Made by a program: the position numbers and the translations under genes. Positions 6,602 through 15,198 of a DNA stretch of 43,195 bases are shown piece by piece. Numbering within the stretch: the stretch's first letter is position 1; the number at the start of each line of letters is the position of its first letter. This DNA is from Bacteroidales bacterium (lineage in GTDB: Bacteria > Bacteroidota > Bacteroidia > Bacteroidales > UBA3824). The DNA lies in NCBI GenBank assembly GCA_024413595.1, contig JAKSUC010000026.1, positions 1 through 43,195 of the forward strand, written 5' to 3'. The notes below the pieces were generated by a model. That model worked only from the letters and a program-made list of their open reading frames with translations, was not told the origin of the DNA and did no database searches.

Positions 6602-9142
6602 CTATTTCATCATTGCTAATTGTTGAGTTGCTAACACTAAAAACATATAATTAGAAGAACCACCACCAATTACGTATTCTGTTTGTTGCCATAAATATGG
6701 GAATTTTAATAATTCAGGGAAATCAGGACGAATAAGTCCTGTTCCAGAAATTACTCCGCCCGGAATATACGACCAATCAGAACGATTTAATCCATATCCA
6801 ACAGTTGCAGATTCTGCTCCAATTCCAGATGCAAATGATTCTCTATTTAATCCAGGATGACATCCTAATACAAAATTTAGAGCATCATAAACTGGAGATT
6901 TTGAAAATATTTCAGGATATTGAGAAGCAAAGAAATAATGTTTTACGCCAAAACTTTGAATATCCCAACCTGCCCCCCAAATGTTAGGACGATATGGTAT
7001 TCCGTATGGATTTTCTGTTACTTGTTTTTGTAGTGATTCGTTGTATTTTACTAAAGCAGAACGAAATGCTTTTGAAAATGCTTTTAGTTTTTTATCTTTT
7101 GATTCGCTACAATATTTTTCTATTCTAGTTAAATACCATCCACAAAAACCTATATATCTATCTATTGAGTCTGTTAAATTGATAATATTTGTTAAATATT
7201 CTTCGTTTTTTGTAGTTAAAAACAATTCTGCATAAACTTGATATTTAGCAAACGCAGCAAAGCCTTTAACATTTTGGTTGTCATCCAAAACTTTTTTTGC
7301 AATTTCTAAACAACTGTTAGAAAGAGTATCATTAAAACCTTTTAAAGTTCGAGAAGTTGCAGCTAAACATGCGGCAGTAGATAATTCTCTACTTGGATTT
7401 TTTTCTGTGTAAACTCTTCTGTCATCATCGTTACCAATAATATTATCAGTCATAGCAGAAGCATCACCCAACAAAACATATTGACGAAGATGTGTACAAA
7501 TAATACCACGATAAAGTCTACCTAAAGCATTATAACCAGCAACAATAGAAAGTGCGCCGTTTTCGATTTGTTGAAGAATATCGTTTTTTCCATCGGGTTG
7601 GTGAATTTCTACTACATGATTATTAAAATCTATTGAAGTGGCATCAATTTCAGGTTTAAAACATTCATAAGCTAGAGAAAGATTGTAACATTCGTTTGCT
7701 TGAGATTCTATTCTTATGTCAAAATCTCCTGCATCGTGCCAACCGCCAATGTTTATTTGTTTTGGTGAGTTTGGTGTAAGATTAGAAAAATTTTCAGTTT
7801 GATCATAACCATCAAAAAGATTTCCTAATTCAGCCACTTGAGCATCGTCGAGGTGACACGCATCATGCCATACTTTGTATTTTTCGTTTACACGCATGTG
7901 ACACATTTGTACTGGTAAAAAATATTCTATAACAGGTTGCCAAACACCTCTATCATAAACATCATTGTCAATTTTAAATGTTATAGATTCGCTATTACGA
8001 TAAACAATTTTGTAAAGTCCTGGATCTTTAACAGATGAAAAATCAAAAGTTACATAGTTGTAACGAAGAAATTTACCCCACATTTTTGGTCCTTGAGTCA
8101 AAACTATTTGTTCTCCATCGGCATTGATTTTTATAAGTGATGCTTGTGCAATACTATTATCACGTTCGTCTAATTCAATAATAGCTCGTTTTGGTTGATT
8201 TGGTAAATATCCAACTTGAGAAGTTTGTATCACAGGTTGATAAATCCAATCTTCTACAACATTTGGTGTAATTATCCATTTTAGTACTTCTCCTTTTTGT
8301 TCTGTTGGAATTTCACTGCGCAAAACAAACCAACCATTATTATGATTCATGCGACCGTCAAAAAGTTGAAGTTTTTCAGATTTTGTTTCAATAGTGATTT
8401 TTTTGTATTTGTCGTTAGGACACATCACAAATTTATTTCCTATTGCGTATGGTTCTGCAATAATATTGTCTGCAATTAAAGGACTATAACCTTTGCCTAA
8501 AAACTTATCTAAATTAACTGTACTACCATTTTTGCCTTCAAAATTACCTTTATGATTTATGATAGGTTGTGCCGACATTGTTGGTCCATTTGGTTGTTGA
8601 GGAAATATTCCTGATTTATTGTCCATAATCCATGGTTGACCAAATAATTCTCCTGGAAATAATTCAAGATTAAAACCAACTTTACCTTTATATTTTTCAG
8701 GAATTGGACTATCAAGAAAAACCGTAACTTCAATACCATTGTCGATAGGTTTGGTTTCTACATTATAATAAAAAGCTAAATCAGGATAAACCATGGGATT
8801 AAATCCTTTCATGTGTCTACTTGTATCAGGGAAACACATTCTTGCGGTTATTCTATTTCCTTCAACTTTTCGATTCACTTTTTTTGGAACAGCTTGCCAT
8901 TGTCCAGGAGTTGGTTCTAAACGAATATCGCCATTAGTTGCCAATCGTTTGCCATGCATAATTATACAAACGCCACCTTGATGACCTTCGGGATAATAAT
9001 CATCAAAAACAGCTATGTCTACTCCTTTATTTTGCAAACATCCTGATTGTGAAAGAGTAAATTCTTGTGCATAAGATTTACTACAAAACATTATAATTAT
9101 TAAAGAAAGTAATGTTAAGATTTTGGTTAAATTATATTTCAT
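6602..9142 (-). CDS. Glycoside hydrolase family 9 enzyme with extra N-terminal module
   Basis: The protein has 846 residues from the ATG at 9142; a GTG two codons upstream is less likely. A signal peptide (ends KSYAQ) leads into an unassigned beta-rich region of about 275 residues. A CelD-type Ig-like domain follows (about 305-395, starting QTSQVGYLPNQPKRA). The GH9 catalytic (alpha/alpha)6 barrel fills the rest. DAGD at 470-473 in GGWHDAGDF holds the catalytic-base aspartates, and E822 in WQQTEYVIGG is the likely proton donor. Most GH9 proteins are endoglucanases, but some act on other beta-glucans or amino sugars, so the substrate is open. No SusC/SusD pair is in the window. The start is preceded by a small hairpin (9144-9160). 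Confidence 0.88.
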   Translation of the reverse strand: MKYNLTKILTLLSLIIIMFCSKSYAQEFTLSQSGCLQNKGVDIAVFDDYYPEGHQGGVCIIMHGKRLATNGDIRLEPTPGQWQAVPKKVNRKVEGNRITARMCFPDTSRHMKGFNPMVYPDLAFYYNVETKPIDNGIEVTVFLDSPIPEKYKGKVGFNLELFPGELFGQPWIMDNKSGIFPQQPNGPTMSAQPIINHKGNFEGKNGSTVNLDKFLGKGYSPLIADNIIAEPYAIGNKFVMCPNDKYKKITIETKSEKLQLFDGRMNHNNGWFVLRSEIPTEQKGEVLKWIITPNVVEDWIYQPVIQTSQVGYLPNQPKRAIIELDERDNSIAQASLIKINADGEQIVLTQGPKMWGKFLRYNYVTFDFSSVKDPGLYKIVYRNSESITFKIDNDVYDRGVWQPVIEYFLPVQMCHMRVNEKYKVWHDACHLDDAQVAELGNLFDGYDQTENFSNLTPNSPKQINIGGWHDAGDFDIRIESQANECYNLSLAYECFKPEIDATSIDFNNHVVEIHQPDGKNDILQQIENGALSIVAGYNALGRLYRGIICTHLRQYVLLGDASAMTDNIIGNDDDRRVYTEKNPSRELSTAACLAATSRTLKGFNDTLSNSCLEIAKKVLDDNQNVKGFAAFAKYQVYAELFLTTKNEEYLTNIINLTDSIDRYIGFCGWYLTRIEKYCSESKDKKLKAFSKAFRSALVKYNESLQKQVTENPYGIPYRPNIWGAGWDIQSFGVKHYFFASQYPEIFSKSPVYDALNFVLGCHPGLNRESFASGIGAESATVGYGLNRSDWSYIPGGVISGTGLIRPDFPELLKFPYLWQQTEYVIGGGSSNYMFLVLATQQLAMMK

Positions 9143-9143
9143 A

Positions 9144-9160
9144 AGCACTTTTTTTGTGCT
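9144..9160 (-). promoter_or_regulatory. Leader hairpin immediately before the GH9 start codon
   Basis: AGCAC (9144-9148) and GTGCT (9156-9160) are perfect arms around seven T on the plus strand. On the minus strand the stem ends two bases before the ATG at 9142. It may occlude the start, but five base pairs is a weak stem. Confidence 0.3.
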
Positions 9161-9219
9161 CTAAATTAGATAGAAAACAGAATATGTGCAATAAATTTAT
9201 TAAAATAAGTATATAAATT

Positions 9220-11439
9220 TTACATTCTGAACCCAAGTAATAATTGATCATCAACTTGAGAACTTGAAACTTTACTTGTAATTTGAGGATTAGACCATTG
9301 ATTAAAAATAGAATTTATATATTCATATTGTTTATTAAAAGGAAGTTCCCACACTTGATTTAAAGTTTCAATAAGTCTTTTTCTAGTGAATTTTGTTTCT
9401 ACGCCATCTAAATAGCCAAATTGATCTACAATACCATCAGTGTAAATATAAATTACATCATCAGTTTGATATTTAAATTTGTTGTTAACAAAACTAATAT
9501 CATTATGATAAGAAATACCAACAGGCATTCTATCACCTTTATATTGAATATATTTGCCATCTCTAAATAATAACAGAGGACGAACAGCGCCTGCAAAATG
9601 TATTTCTTGATTATGAGTATCAATAACGCATAAAGCCATATCTATTCCATCTTTTGAATTATCAGTGTCGAGTTTTTGATGTAAAGAATTTATGATTTTA
9701 TTTCGCATCATTTCAAGGATTTCGCTTGCAGAAGGTTGCCACATATTAAAATCGATTGATGCAACAATATCATTAAGTGACGAAATTCCTAACATGCTCA
9801 TAAAAGCACCAGGAACACCATGTCCAGTGCAATCACCAATAGCTACAAATTTATAATTAGAATTTTGTTGAGCCCAATAAAAATCACCAGAAACAATATC
9901 AAGAGGTTTCCAAATTAATAAACAATCACCCAAAATAGCGTCTAAAGTTTCTTTTTGAGGCATTGATGCAGTTTGAATTCGTTGTGCGTATCTTATACTC
10001 GATTTGGTTTGTTCGTTTATTTCGTATAATTGATTTCGTTGTAGTTCTATTTCAGTGTTTGAGTCTAATAAAATATTATACAAATCCTTTACTTTTCGAT
10101 TTTTAATAATAATACCTAAAAGTAAAACAATAATAATAATACATGTAATTAATATAATCAAAAAGTTTTGACGATTAGCATTTTCTTCAACTATTCTTTT
10201 GTAATTTTCTTGATCAAATTCGATTTGAGCTTTACTTTCAGCTGTATATATTAAAAATTCACGATTATATGTTTTTTTGATTATTTCAACTTCTTTATCT
10301 CTATAAAACAAAGCATCTTTATAGTTGCCACATTTTTGTAAATGTTCTGAATACAATTTATATAAATCAACAGTAAATTGACCATAAATAGAGTCAGTTT
10401 CATATTGTTTTACTAAAGATTCAAATATTTCAGTAGATTTATTATAATCGTTTTTTTGAGATAAATAATAAGCATTCCACAATTCAAAATCATGAGAATT
10501 AGTGTAAGTTCCAAATTGAATAGCAAATTTTTTAGCAATATCGTGATAAAATTTTGCAGTATCGATGTATAAATCTTTTAAAGAATTATTATGTTTAGAT
10601 AATTTTAGATAGCAAAACATTAATTCCATATCTATTTGCATTGTTGAAAAATTATCTTCTAATTGTATAGAAATATCTCTACCTTTTTTCATCAATTCAA
10701 TAGATTCTTTTAATAATGATTCATTATTTTGATTATCATATTTTCCACGTAAAATTCTACCTAAAAAGTAATTATCAAAACATAGACCTTTTTCATTTTT
10801 GCTTAATGAGTCTAAAATATATGATTTTTGAATATAATTATTTGCATAATCATACAATTGAAAATCAATATAAGTTTGAACTAAACTACGATATGTTTCA
10901 CAAATATATGCAGTGTCTTGATTTGCAATAAATATTTTTAATGCTTGATTAAAATAATTATCAGAATTTATATAATCTCCAAGCATCGAATATGTACTAG
11001 CAATAGCATATTTGATTTTTGCAGAAATTGCATCTTCGTGTAAAGAGTCGCTTAATTGTAATGCACTAAAATAATTTTTATTTGCTTCTACAAAATCATA
11101 TTTATAATATCTACAAAAGGCTTTGATATGATAAGCATTGAGTGCTATTAAATATTTTTTTTCTTTTAATGCTATATCTATCAATAATTTAGAATATTTT
11201 TCAACTGTGTCTAAATTGGGATGTTTACTTATTACATAATTATAATTATTTATTAGTTCATTTTTGTTTTCTAATGTTTTTGATGCTATTATTAAACTAT
11301 CGCATTTTAATTCTATTGCCTTTTGTTCATTTATATACACAGAACTATCTTCTTGTGAAAATGTCTTTGCTTGAATTTCTACAAGATTTAAAAGCGTTAA
11401 TAATATGAGAATTAATAATTTTTTCAAGTTTATAAACAA
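9220..11439 (-). CDS. TPR-sensor SpoIIE/PP2C-type serine phosphatase
   Basis: The 739-residue protein has a signal or N-terminal membrane segment (about 5-24) and a TPR-like helical periplasmic region (about 40-420). One transmembrane helix lies at about 426-446, then a coiled coil (about 450-490) and a SpoIIE/RsbU-type PP2C domain (about 500-739). Metal-binding aspartates are visible at D519 (SGDFYW) and D536 (GDCTGHGVPG). Such proteins are thought to read an extracytoplasmic signal and dephosphorylate an anti-sigma-factor antagonist; no partner is adjacent. No ATG is in range: the start is TTG at 11439 or TTG at 11427. It lies 77 nt upstream of the GH9 gene on the same strand. Confidence 0.87.
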   Translation of the reverse strand: MFINLKKLLILILLTLLNLVEIQAKTFSQEDSSVYINEQKAIELKCDSLIIASKTLENKNELINNYNYVISKHPNLDTVEKYSKLLIDIALKEKKYLIALNAYHIKAFCRYYKYDFVEANKNYFSALQLSDSLHEDAISAKIKYAIASTYSMLGDYINSDNYFNQALKIFIANQDTAYICETYRSLVQTYIDFQLYDYANNYIQKSYILDSLSKNEKGLCFDNYFLGRILRGKYDNQNNESLLKESIELMKKGRDISIQLEDNFSTMQIDMELMFCYLKLSKHNNSLKDLYIDTAKFYHDIAKKFAIQFGTYTNSHDFELWNAYYLSQKNDYNKSTEIFESLVKQYETDSIYGQFTVDLYKLYSEHLQKCGNYKDALFYRDKEVEIIKKTYNREFLIYTAESKAQIEFDQENYKRIVEENANRQNFLIILITCIIIIVLLLGIIIKNRKVKDLYNILLDSNTEIELQRNQLYEINEQTKSSIRYAQRIQTASMPQKETLDAILGDCLLIWKPLDIVSGDFYWAQQNSNYKFVAIGDCTGHGVPGAFMSMLGISSLNDIVASIDFNMWQPSASEILEMMRNKIINSLHQKLDTDNSKDGIDMALCVIDTHNQEIHFAGAVRPLLLFRDGKYIQYKGDRMPVGISYHNDISFVNNKFKYQTDDVIYIYTDGIVDQFGYLDGVETKFTRKRLIETLNQVWELPFNKQYEYINSIFNQWSNPQITSKVSSSQVDDQLLLGFRM

Positions 11440-11512
11440 GATTTATTTATTATACGAAAATTATGATTAAGGTTTATATTATTTGTAACTATTTTACAAA
11501 AATCTTTGTTTT

Positions 11513-12148
11513 TTACATTAATAAACTTTCTACACCTAATTTTGGAACATAATGAACTCCATTTTTTCTATAATAATTATGAGATTCGTTTTCTGTTATT
11601 TTTACTAACTCAATTTTTTCAATACTTTTACCAATTGCTAATACAGCTAATGGTTTATATTTTAAATTAAATGCTTCAGTAATATTTTTTTCATTAAATG
11701 CGCCAATAATAATTCCATTAAAACCTATTTCAACAGCTTTTAATAGCATACTTTGAAGCGAAATTCCTAAATCGATATATACATAATTTGTTGGTTCTAT
11801 TTTAGAACAAACAATAATAAAAGCTTCAGGTTCTGTTTCTGGAAATGGAAGATTAAGTTCGGGTAATGCTCCGCCTAATTTTATGTTTTCTATAATTTTT
11901 TCTGCACCAGTATTTTTTGTAACAAGTTTAAACCTAAGAATTTGTTGATTACGTGCAGATGGTATTTTTGTATTAACTGCAACAATTTTTTCAAGAATTT
12001 GTTGCGAAACTTCAATATTTTTGTTGTAACCTCTAACACTTCTATTTTTTTCGAGCAAAGTATCCAAACCGTGCCCTATTTTTTTTATATTTTTTTTCCC
12101 ATTACCGAAAACTTCTTCATATCGGTTTTCTAAAAAATTATCAGCCAT
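11513..12148 (-). CDS. Nitroreductase family protein
   Basis: The 211-residue FMN-dependent oxidoreductase-like protein shows RSVRGY (36-41) and PSARNQQ (63-69), the usual phosphate- and flavin-contact segments. Later come DLGISLQSMLLKAVEIGFNGIIIGAF and a C-terminal LAVLAIGK strand, in family order. The start ATG lies one base after the stop of the upstream secreted-protein gene, so the two are translationally coupled. The substrate cannot be told from sequence. Confidence 0.87.
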   Translation of the reverse strand: MADNFLENRYEEVFGNGKKNIKKIGHGLDTLLEKNRSVRGYNKNIEVSQQILEKIVAVNTKIPSARNQQILRFKLVTKNTGAEKIIENIKLGGALPELNLPFPETEPEAFIIVCSKIEPTNYVYIDLGISLQSMLLKAVEIGFNGIIIGAFNEKNITEAFNLKYKPLAVLAIGKSIEKIELVKITENESHNYYRKNGVHYVPKLGVESLLM

Positions 12149-12149
12149 T

Positions 12150-12740
12150 TTATTTTCCTCCTTTACAATTGTCTAATTTAATTTTATATTTTTTAAAATT
12201 GAAAACATCAATTAATCGTAATCTTACATACACTTCGTCTAAAAAAGAATATGTTTCTATTCTAACAATTAAGTTTGCAAATTCAAATTCATTTAATATA
12301 AATAATTGATTATTTCTGACTTGTTCAAACAAAAGGTCTGTATCTAACAAATTTCCATTATTATCAAAAGGTCTTAAAAAATCTGTATTACAATATTTAG
12401 TAGGATTTTTTAGTCCAAACGATTCTGAAGCCCACGTAGAAATACGTTCAAAATCGTAGGTTAACATTCCATAATTATTTTGAGGATAAAGTATGTCAAA
12501 TTCATATACATTTTGATCTTTTGCTAAAACAAGCATATACCTTTCTTCTGATGGGAAAATAGCAGTATCTCCGTTATTAAAAATTCTAACTTCGGTTTCT
12601 ACATCATAAACAGCAGCCCATTTAACTGCGGTTTCTATTATATTTCCATCAATTAAAATTCCATCATATTCATAATGATTTTGTGATTTTGTAATTAGTG
12701 AACAGAGTATTAGTAAAAATAATAATATGTATTTTCTCAT
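12150..12740 (-). CDS. Secreted protein of unknown function
   Basis: The 196-residue protein has a signal peptide (MRKYILLFLLILCSLITKSQ). The mature part contains YDVETEVRIFNNGDTAIFPSEERYMLVLAKD and a late LIVRIETYSFLDEVYVRLRLIDV beta pair. It is probably a beta-rich periplasmic or secreted domain. I recognise no family. It is the first gene of a two-gene unit with the nitroreductase (gap of one base). The 189-nt region before it is shared with the divergent hemA. Confidence 0.72.
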   Translation of the reverse strand: MRKYILLFLLILCSLITKSQNHYEYDGILIDGNIIETAVKWAAVYDVETEVRIFNNGDTAIFPSEERYMLVLAKDQNVYEFDILYPQNNYGMLTYDFERISTWASESFGLKNPTKYCNTDFLRPFDNNGNLLDTDLLFEQVRNNQLFILNEFEFANLIVRIETYSFLDEVYVRLRLIDVFNFKKYKIKLDNCKGGK

Positions 12741-12887
12741 AAATCTTTCTTTAAAACAATACGCAATTTAATAAATTTAATGTAATTAAAAAAATTAGAA
12801 CTTTAGTTTTTGGTATTTTATATCCAATTATTTAAACTTAATTCTAAAAAATTATCTTTATTTAAATAAATAGTTGTTATTAATATT

Positions 12888-12895
12888 TAAATTTG
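12888..12895 (+). promoter_or_regulatory. -7 box for hemA
   Basis: TAAATTTG fits TAnnTTTG and lies 34 nt upstream of the hemA ATG at 12930. Confidence 0.6.
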
Positions 12896-12929
12896 CACAT
12901 GTTTTAGAAAATTCAGTTAATATTAGTAA

Positions 12930-14165
12930 ATGATTGCTATTTTAGGTGTTAGCCACAAAACAGGTCCAATATCAGTGCGAGAACAATATACATTTTCTGA
13001 AGAAGAAATATCAGAATTTTATGCACGTCTTAAACCTGAAAAATGTTTTAAAGGACTTGCAATAATTTCAACTTGCAACCGACAAGAGATTTATTTTGAA
13101 ACAAATCTTAACACCGAAGACGAAAATTTTGAATTTATAACTAATTGTTTATCAAAATATCGTACCTATTCACCACTACACAAAGAATATTTTTATTTTT
13201 ATACAGGTGAAAAAGTTGTAGATCATCTTTTTAAAGTAGTATCAGGCATCGACTCTATGATTTTAGGCGAAGATCAAATTGTAATGCAAGTAAAAAATGC
13301 TTTTAGATTTTGTTTTGAAAATAATTTTTTGAGTACAGTACTTACTAGATTGTTTAACAAATCATTTGAAGCTGCAAATAGAGTTAGAACCGAAACCAAC
13401 ATTTCTCACGGTGCAGCATCTGTTAGTAGTGCTGCTGTTGAAATGTGTTTTGATAAATTTGATAATATCACTGATAAAAAAATATTAATTATTGGAGCTG
13501 GTCAAACTGGAGAATTAACACTTCAAAACTTTTCTAAAAAAAATTGTAATCATTTATATATAACAAATCGTACATTTGAAAAAGCAGATAATCTAGCAAA
13601 AAAATATAATGCCAATGCTTTAAAAATTAAAGATATTGACAAAGAAATCAATAATTTTGACATTGTAATAGCTGCAACATCTAGCAAAAATTATCTTGTA
13701 ACTTATTCAATGATAAAACCATTAAACAAAAAACGTGTTTTTGTAGATATTTCAGTTCCAAGAAATATAGATAAATCAATTTCAACAATCAAAAACATTG
13801 AATTATTAGCTGTTGATGATTTGCAAAGCCATATAAACGAAGTTTCAATAAAACGTCATCAATCTTTAATTGATGCTCAACAGATTATTAATGAGGTTAA
13901 AAGAGATTTTGTTCAATGGGTAAATTCACGAAATTTATTACCTATAATTTTAAAAATAAAAGATAATTTTGAAACTATAAACAATACAGAATTAGAAGGA
14001 TTTTTAAAGATAAATGGTATAAAAGAAGATACTTTTATATCACAATATGGACATCATATTGTAGAAAAACTTGCAAGACTTATGATAAAAAATGCCAAAT
14101 CAGTTACTGATAATGGCAAGAATAAAGAATATGTAGATTTTTTGAATAAATTGTTTGAAATATAA
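12930..14165 (+). CDS. hemA: Glutamyl-tRNA reductase
   Basis: HemA reduces glutamyl-tRNA to glutamate-1-semialdehyde, the first step of the C5 route to tetrapyrroles. The 411-residue protein starts with GVSHKTGP, has catalytic C49 in STCNRQE, an NADPH-binding ILIIGAGQTGEL segment near residues 180-195, and the C-terminal helical dimerisation domain. All key residues are present. The gene is followed two bases later by hemC. No hemL, hemB or hemD is in the window, so the rest of the pathway would have to lie elsewhere. Confidence 0.95.
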   Translation: MIAILGVSHKTGPISVREQYTFSEEEISEFYARLKPEKCFKGLAIISTCNRQEIYFETNLNTEDENFEFITNCLSKYRTYSPLHKEYFYFYTGEKVVDHLFKVVSGIDSMILGEDQIVMQVKNAFRFCFENNFLSTVLTRLFNKSFEAANRVRTETNISHGAASVSSAAVEMCFDKFDNITDKKILIIGAGQTGELTLQNFSKKNCNHLYITNRTFEKADNLAKKYNANALKIKDIDKEINNFDIVIAATSSKNYLVTYSMIKPLNKKRVFVDISVPRNIDKSISTIKNIELLAVDDLQSHINEVSIKRHQSLIDAQQIINEVKRDFVQWVNSRNLLPIILKIKDNFETINNTELEGFLKINGIKEDTFISQYGHHIVEKLARLMIKNAKSVTDNGKNKEYVDFLNKLFEI

Positions 14166-14167
14166 TT

Positions 14168-15106
14168 ATGCCAACATTAATAATAGGAACACGCGGAAGT
14201 AAACTTGCATTATATCAAGCCGAAGCTGTTAAAAAAGCTTTTGAAAAAGAACTTCCAGAAATTGATTTTGAAATTAAAGTAATCGACACAAAAGGCGATA
14301 AAGTTTTAGATAAACCACTTTCGCAAATAGGTGATAAAGGAATATTTACAGCCGAAATCGAAAAAGAATTACTAGATGGAACAATTGATTTTGCTGTTCA
14401 TAGTTTAAAAGATTTGCCATCAGAATTGCCTAATAATTTGCGAGTTTCAGCGGTTTTGCCACGTGCTGAATTTCGAGATTGTTTAGTTTCTAAAAATGCA
14501 AAATCATTGTCAGAATTAACAGAAAATGAAATAATTGCCACATCAAGTCTTCGTCGTAGAGCACAACTTTTACATTTTAATCCCAAACTAAACGTTGTCG
14601 ACATTCGCGGAAATGTGAATACTCGTTTACAAAAGTTTGATGATAACTATTGTACATCAATGATAATGGCATCGGCAGGACTTCAACGTTTGGGTTTTGA
14701 CAATAGAATATCAGCAATACTTAACGAAGATGAATTTATTCCAGCAGCATGTCAAGGTGTTATTGCCATAGAAACATGTAGTCAAAATAGTGATGCTGAA
14801 TATGTTACACGATTTATCAATGACATAGATACATGGAATGCTTCATTTGCCGAACGATTATTTTTAAAAATGGTTGATGGTGGATGTAAAACTCCATTTG
14901 GATGTTATACAAAAATGACAAAAACAGAATTTTTTATTAAAGCATTTATATCAATGCCAGATGGAAGCAATTATATAGTTCATCAAGACACTCAAAGTGC
15001 TGATAATGCACATCTTGCAGCTTATAACACAGCAAAATATCTTCTTAACAATGGAGGTAAAGAAATATTACAAGAATTAAGAATAGTTTCTAATAATAAT
15101 TTATAA
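14168..15106 (+). CDS. hemC: Hydroxymethylbilane synthase (porphobilinogen deaminase)
   Basis: HemC joins four porphobilinogens into hydroxymethylbilane. The 312-residue protein shows IGTRGSKLAL at 6-15, VHSLKDLP at 78-84, the arginine-rich TSSLRRRAQLL near 130 and C240 in GGCKTPFG, which holds the dipyrromethane cofactor. It begins two bases after hemA and is co-transcribed with it. A long hairpin at 15136-15180 closes the unit. Confidence 0.95.
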   Translation: MPTLIIGTRGSKLALYQAEAVKKAFEKELPEIDFEIKVIDTKGDKVLDKPLSQIGDKGIFTAEIEKELLDGTIDFAVHSLKDLPSELPNNLRVSAVLPRAEFRDCLVSKNAKSLSELTENEIIATSSLRRRAQLLHFNPKLNVVDIRGNVNTRLQKFDDNYCTSMIMASAGLQRLGFDNRISAILNEDEFIPAACQGVIAIETCSQNSDAEYVTRFINDIDTWNASFAERLFLKMVDGGCKTPFGCYTKMTKTEFFIKAFISMPDGSNYIVHQDTQSADNAHLAAYNTAKYLLNNGGKEILQELRIVSNNNL

Positions 15107-15135
15107 TTAATTTATAAATTATAATAATAAATTAC

Positions 15136-15180
15136 AAACTATCATTGTCCGAAAAAAGTTTTTCCGGGCAACAATAGTTT
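15136..15180. terminator. Long hairpin terminator between hemC and mutS
   Basis: AAACTAT...TTGTCCGAAAAA pairs with TTTTTCCGGGCAA...ATAGTTT, giving an almost continuous stem with two mismatches, one G-T pair and one bulged C. It lies between two convergent genes and can end transcription from both sides. Confidence 0.7.
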
Positions 15181-15198
15181 TATATTATAGTGATAATT

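Noticed and set aside
6973..6978. C6 run inside the GH9 gene as another contingency tract
   Set aside because: It encodes the conserved W-G-A-G stretch in frame, is only six long, and the gene is intact around it.
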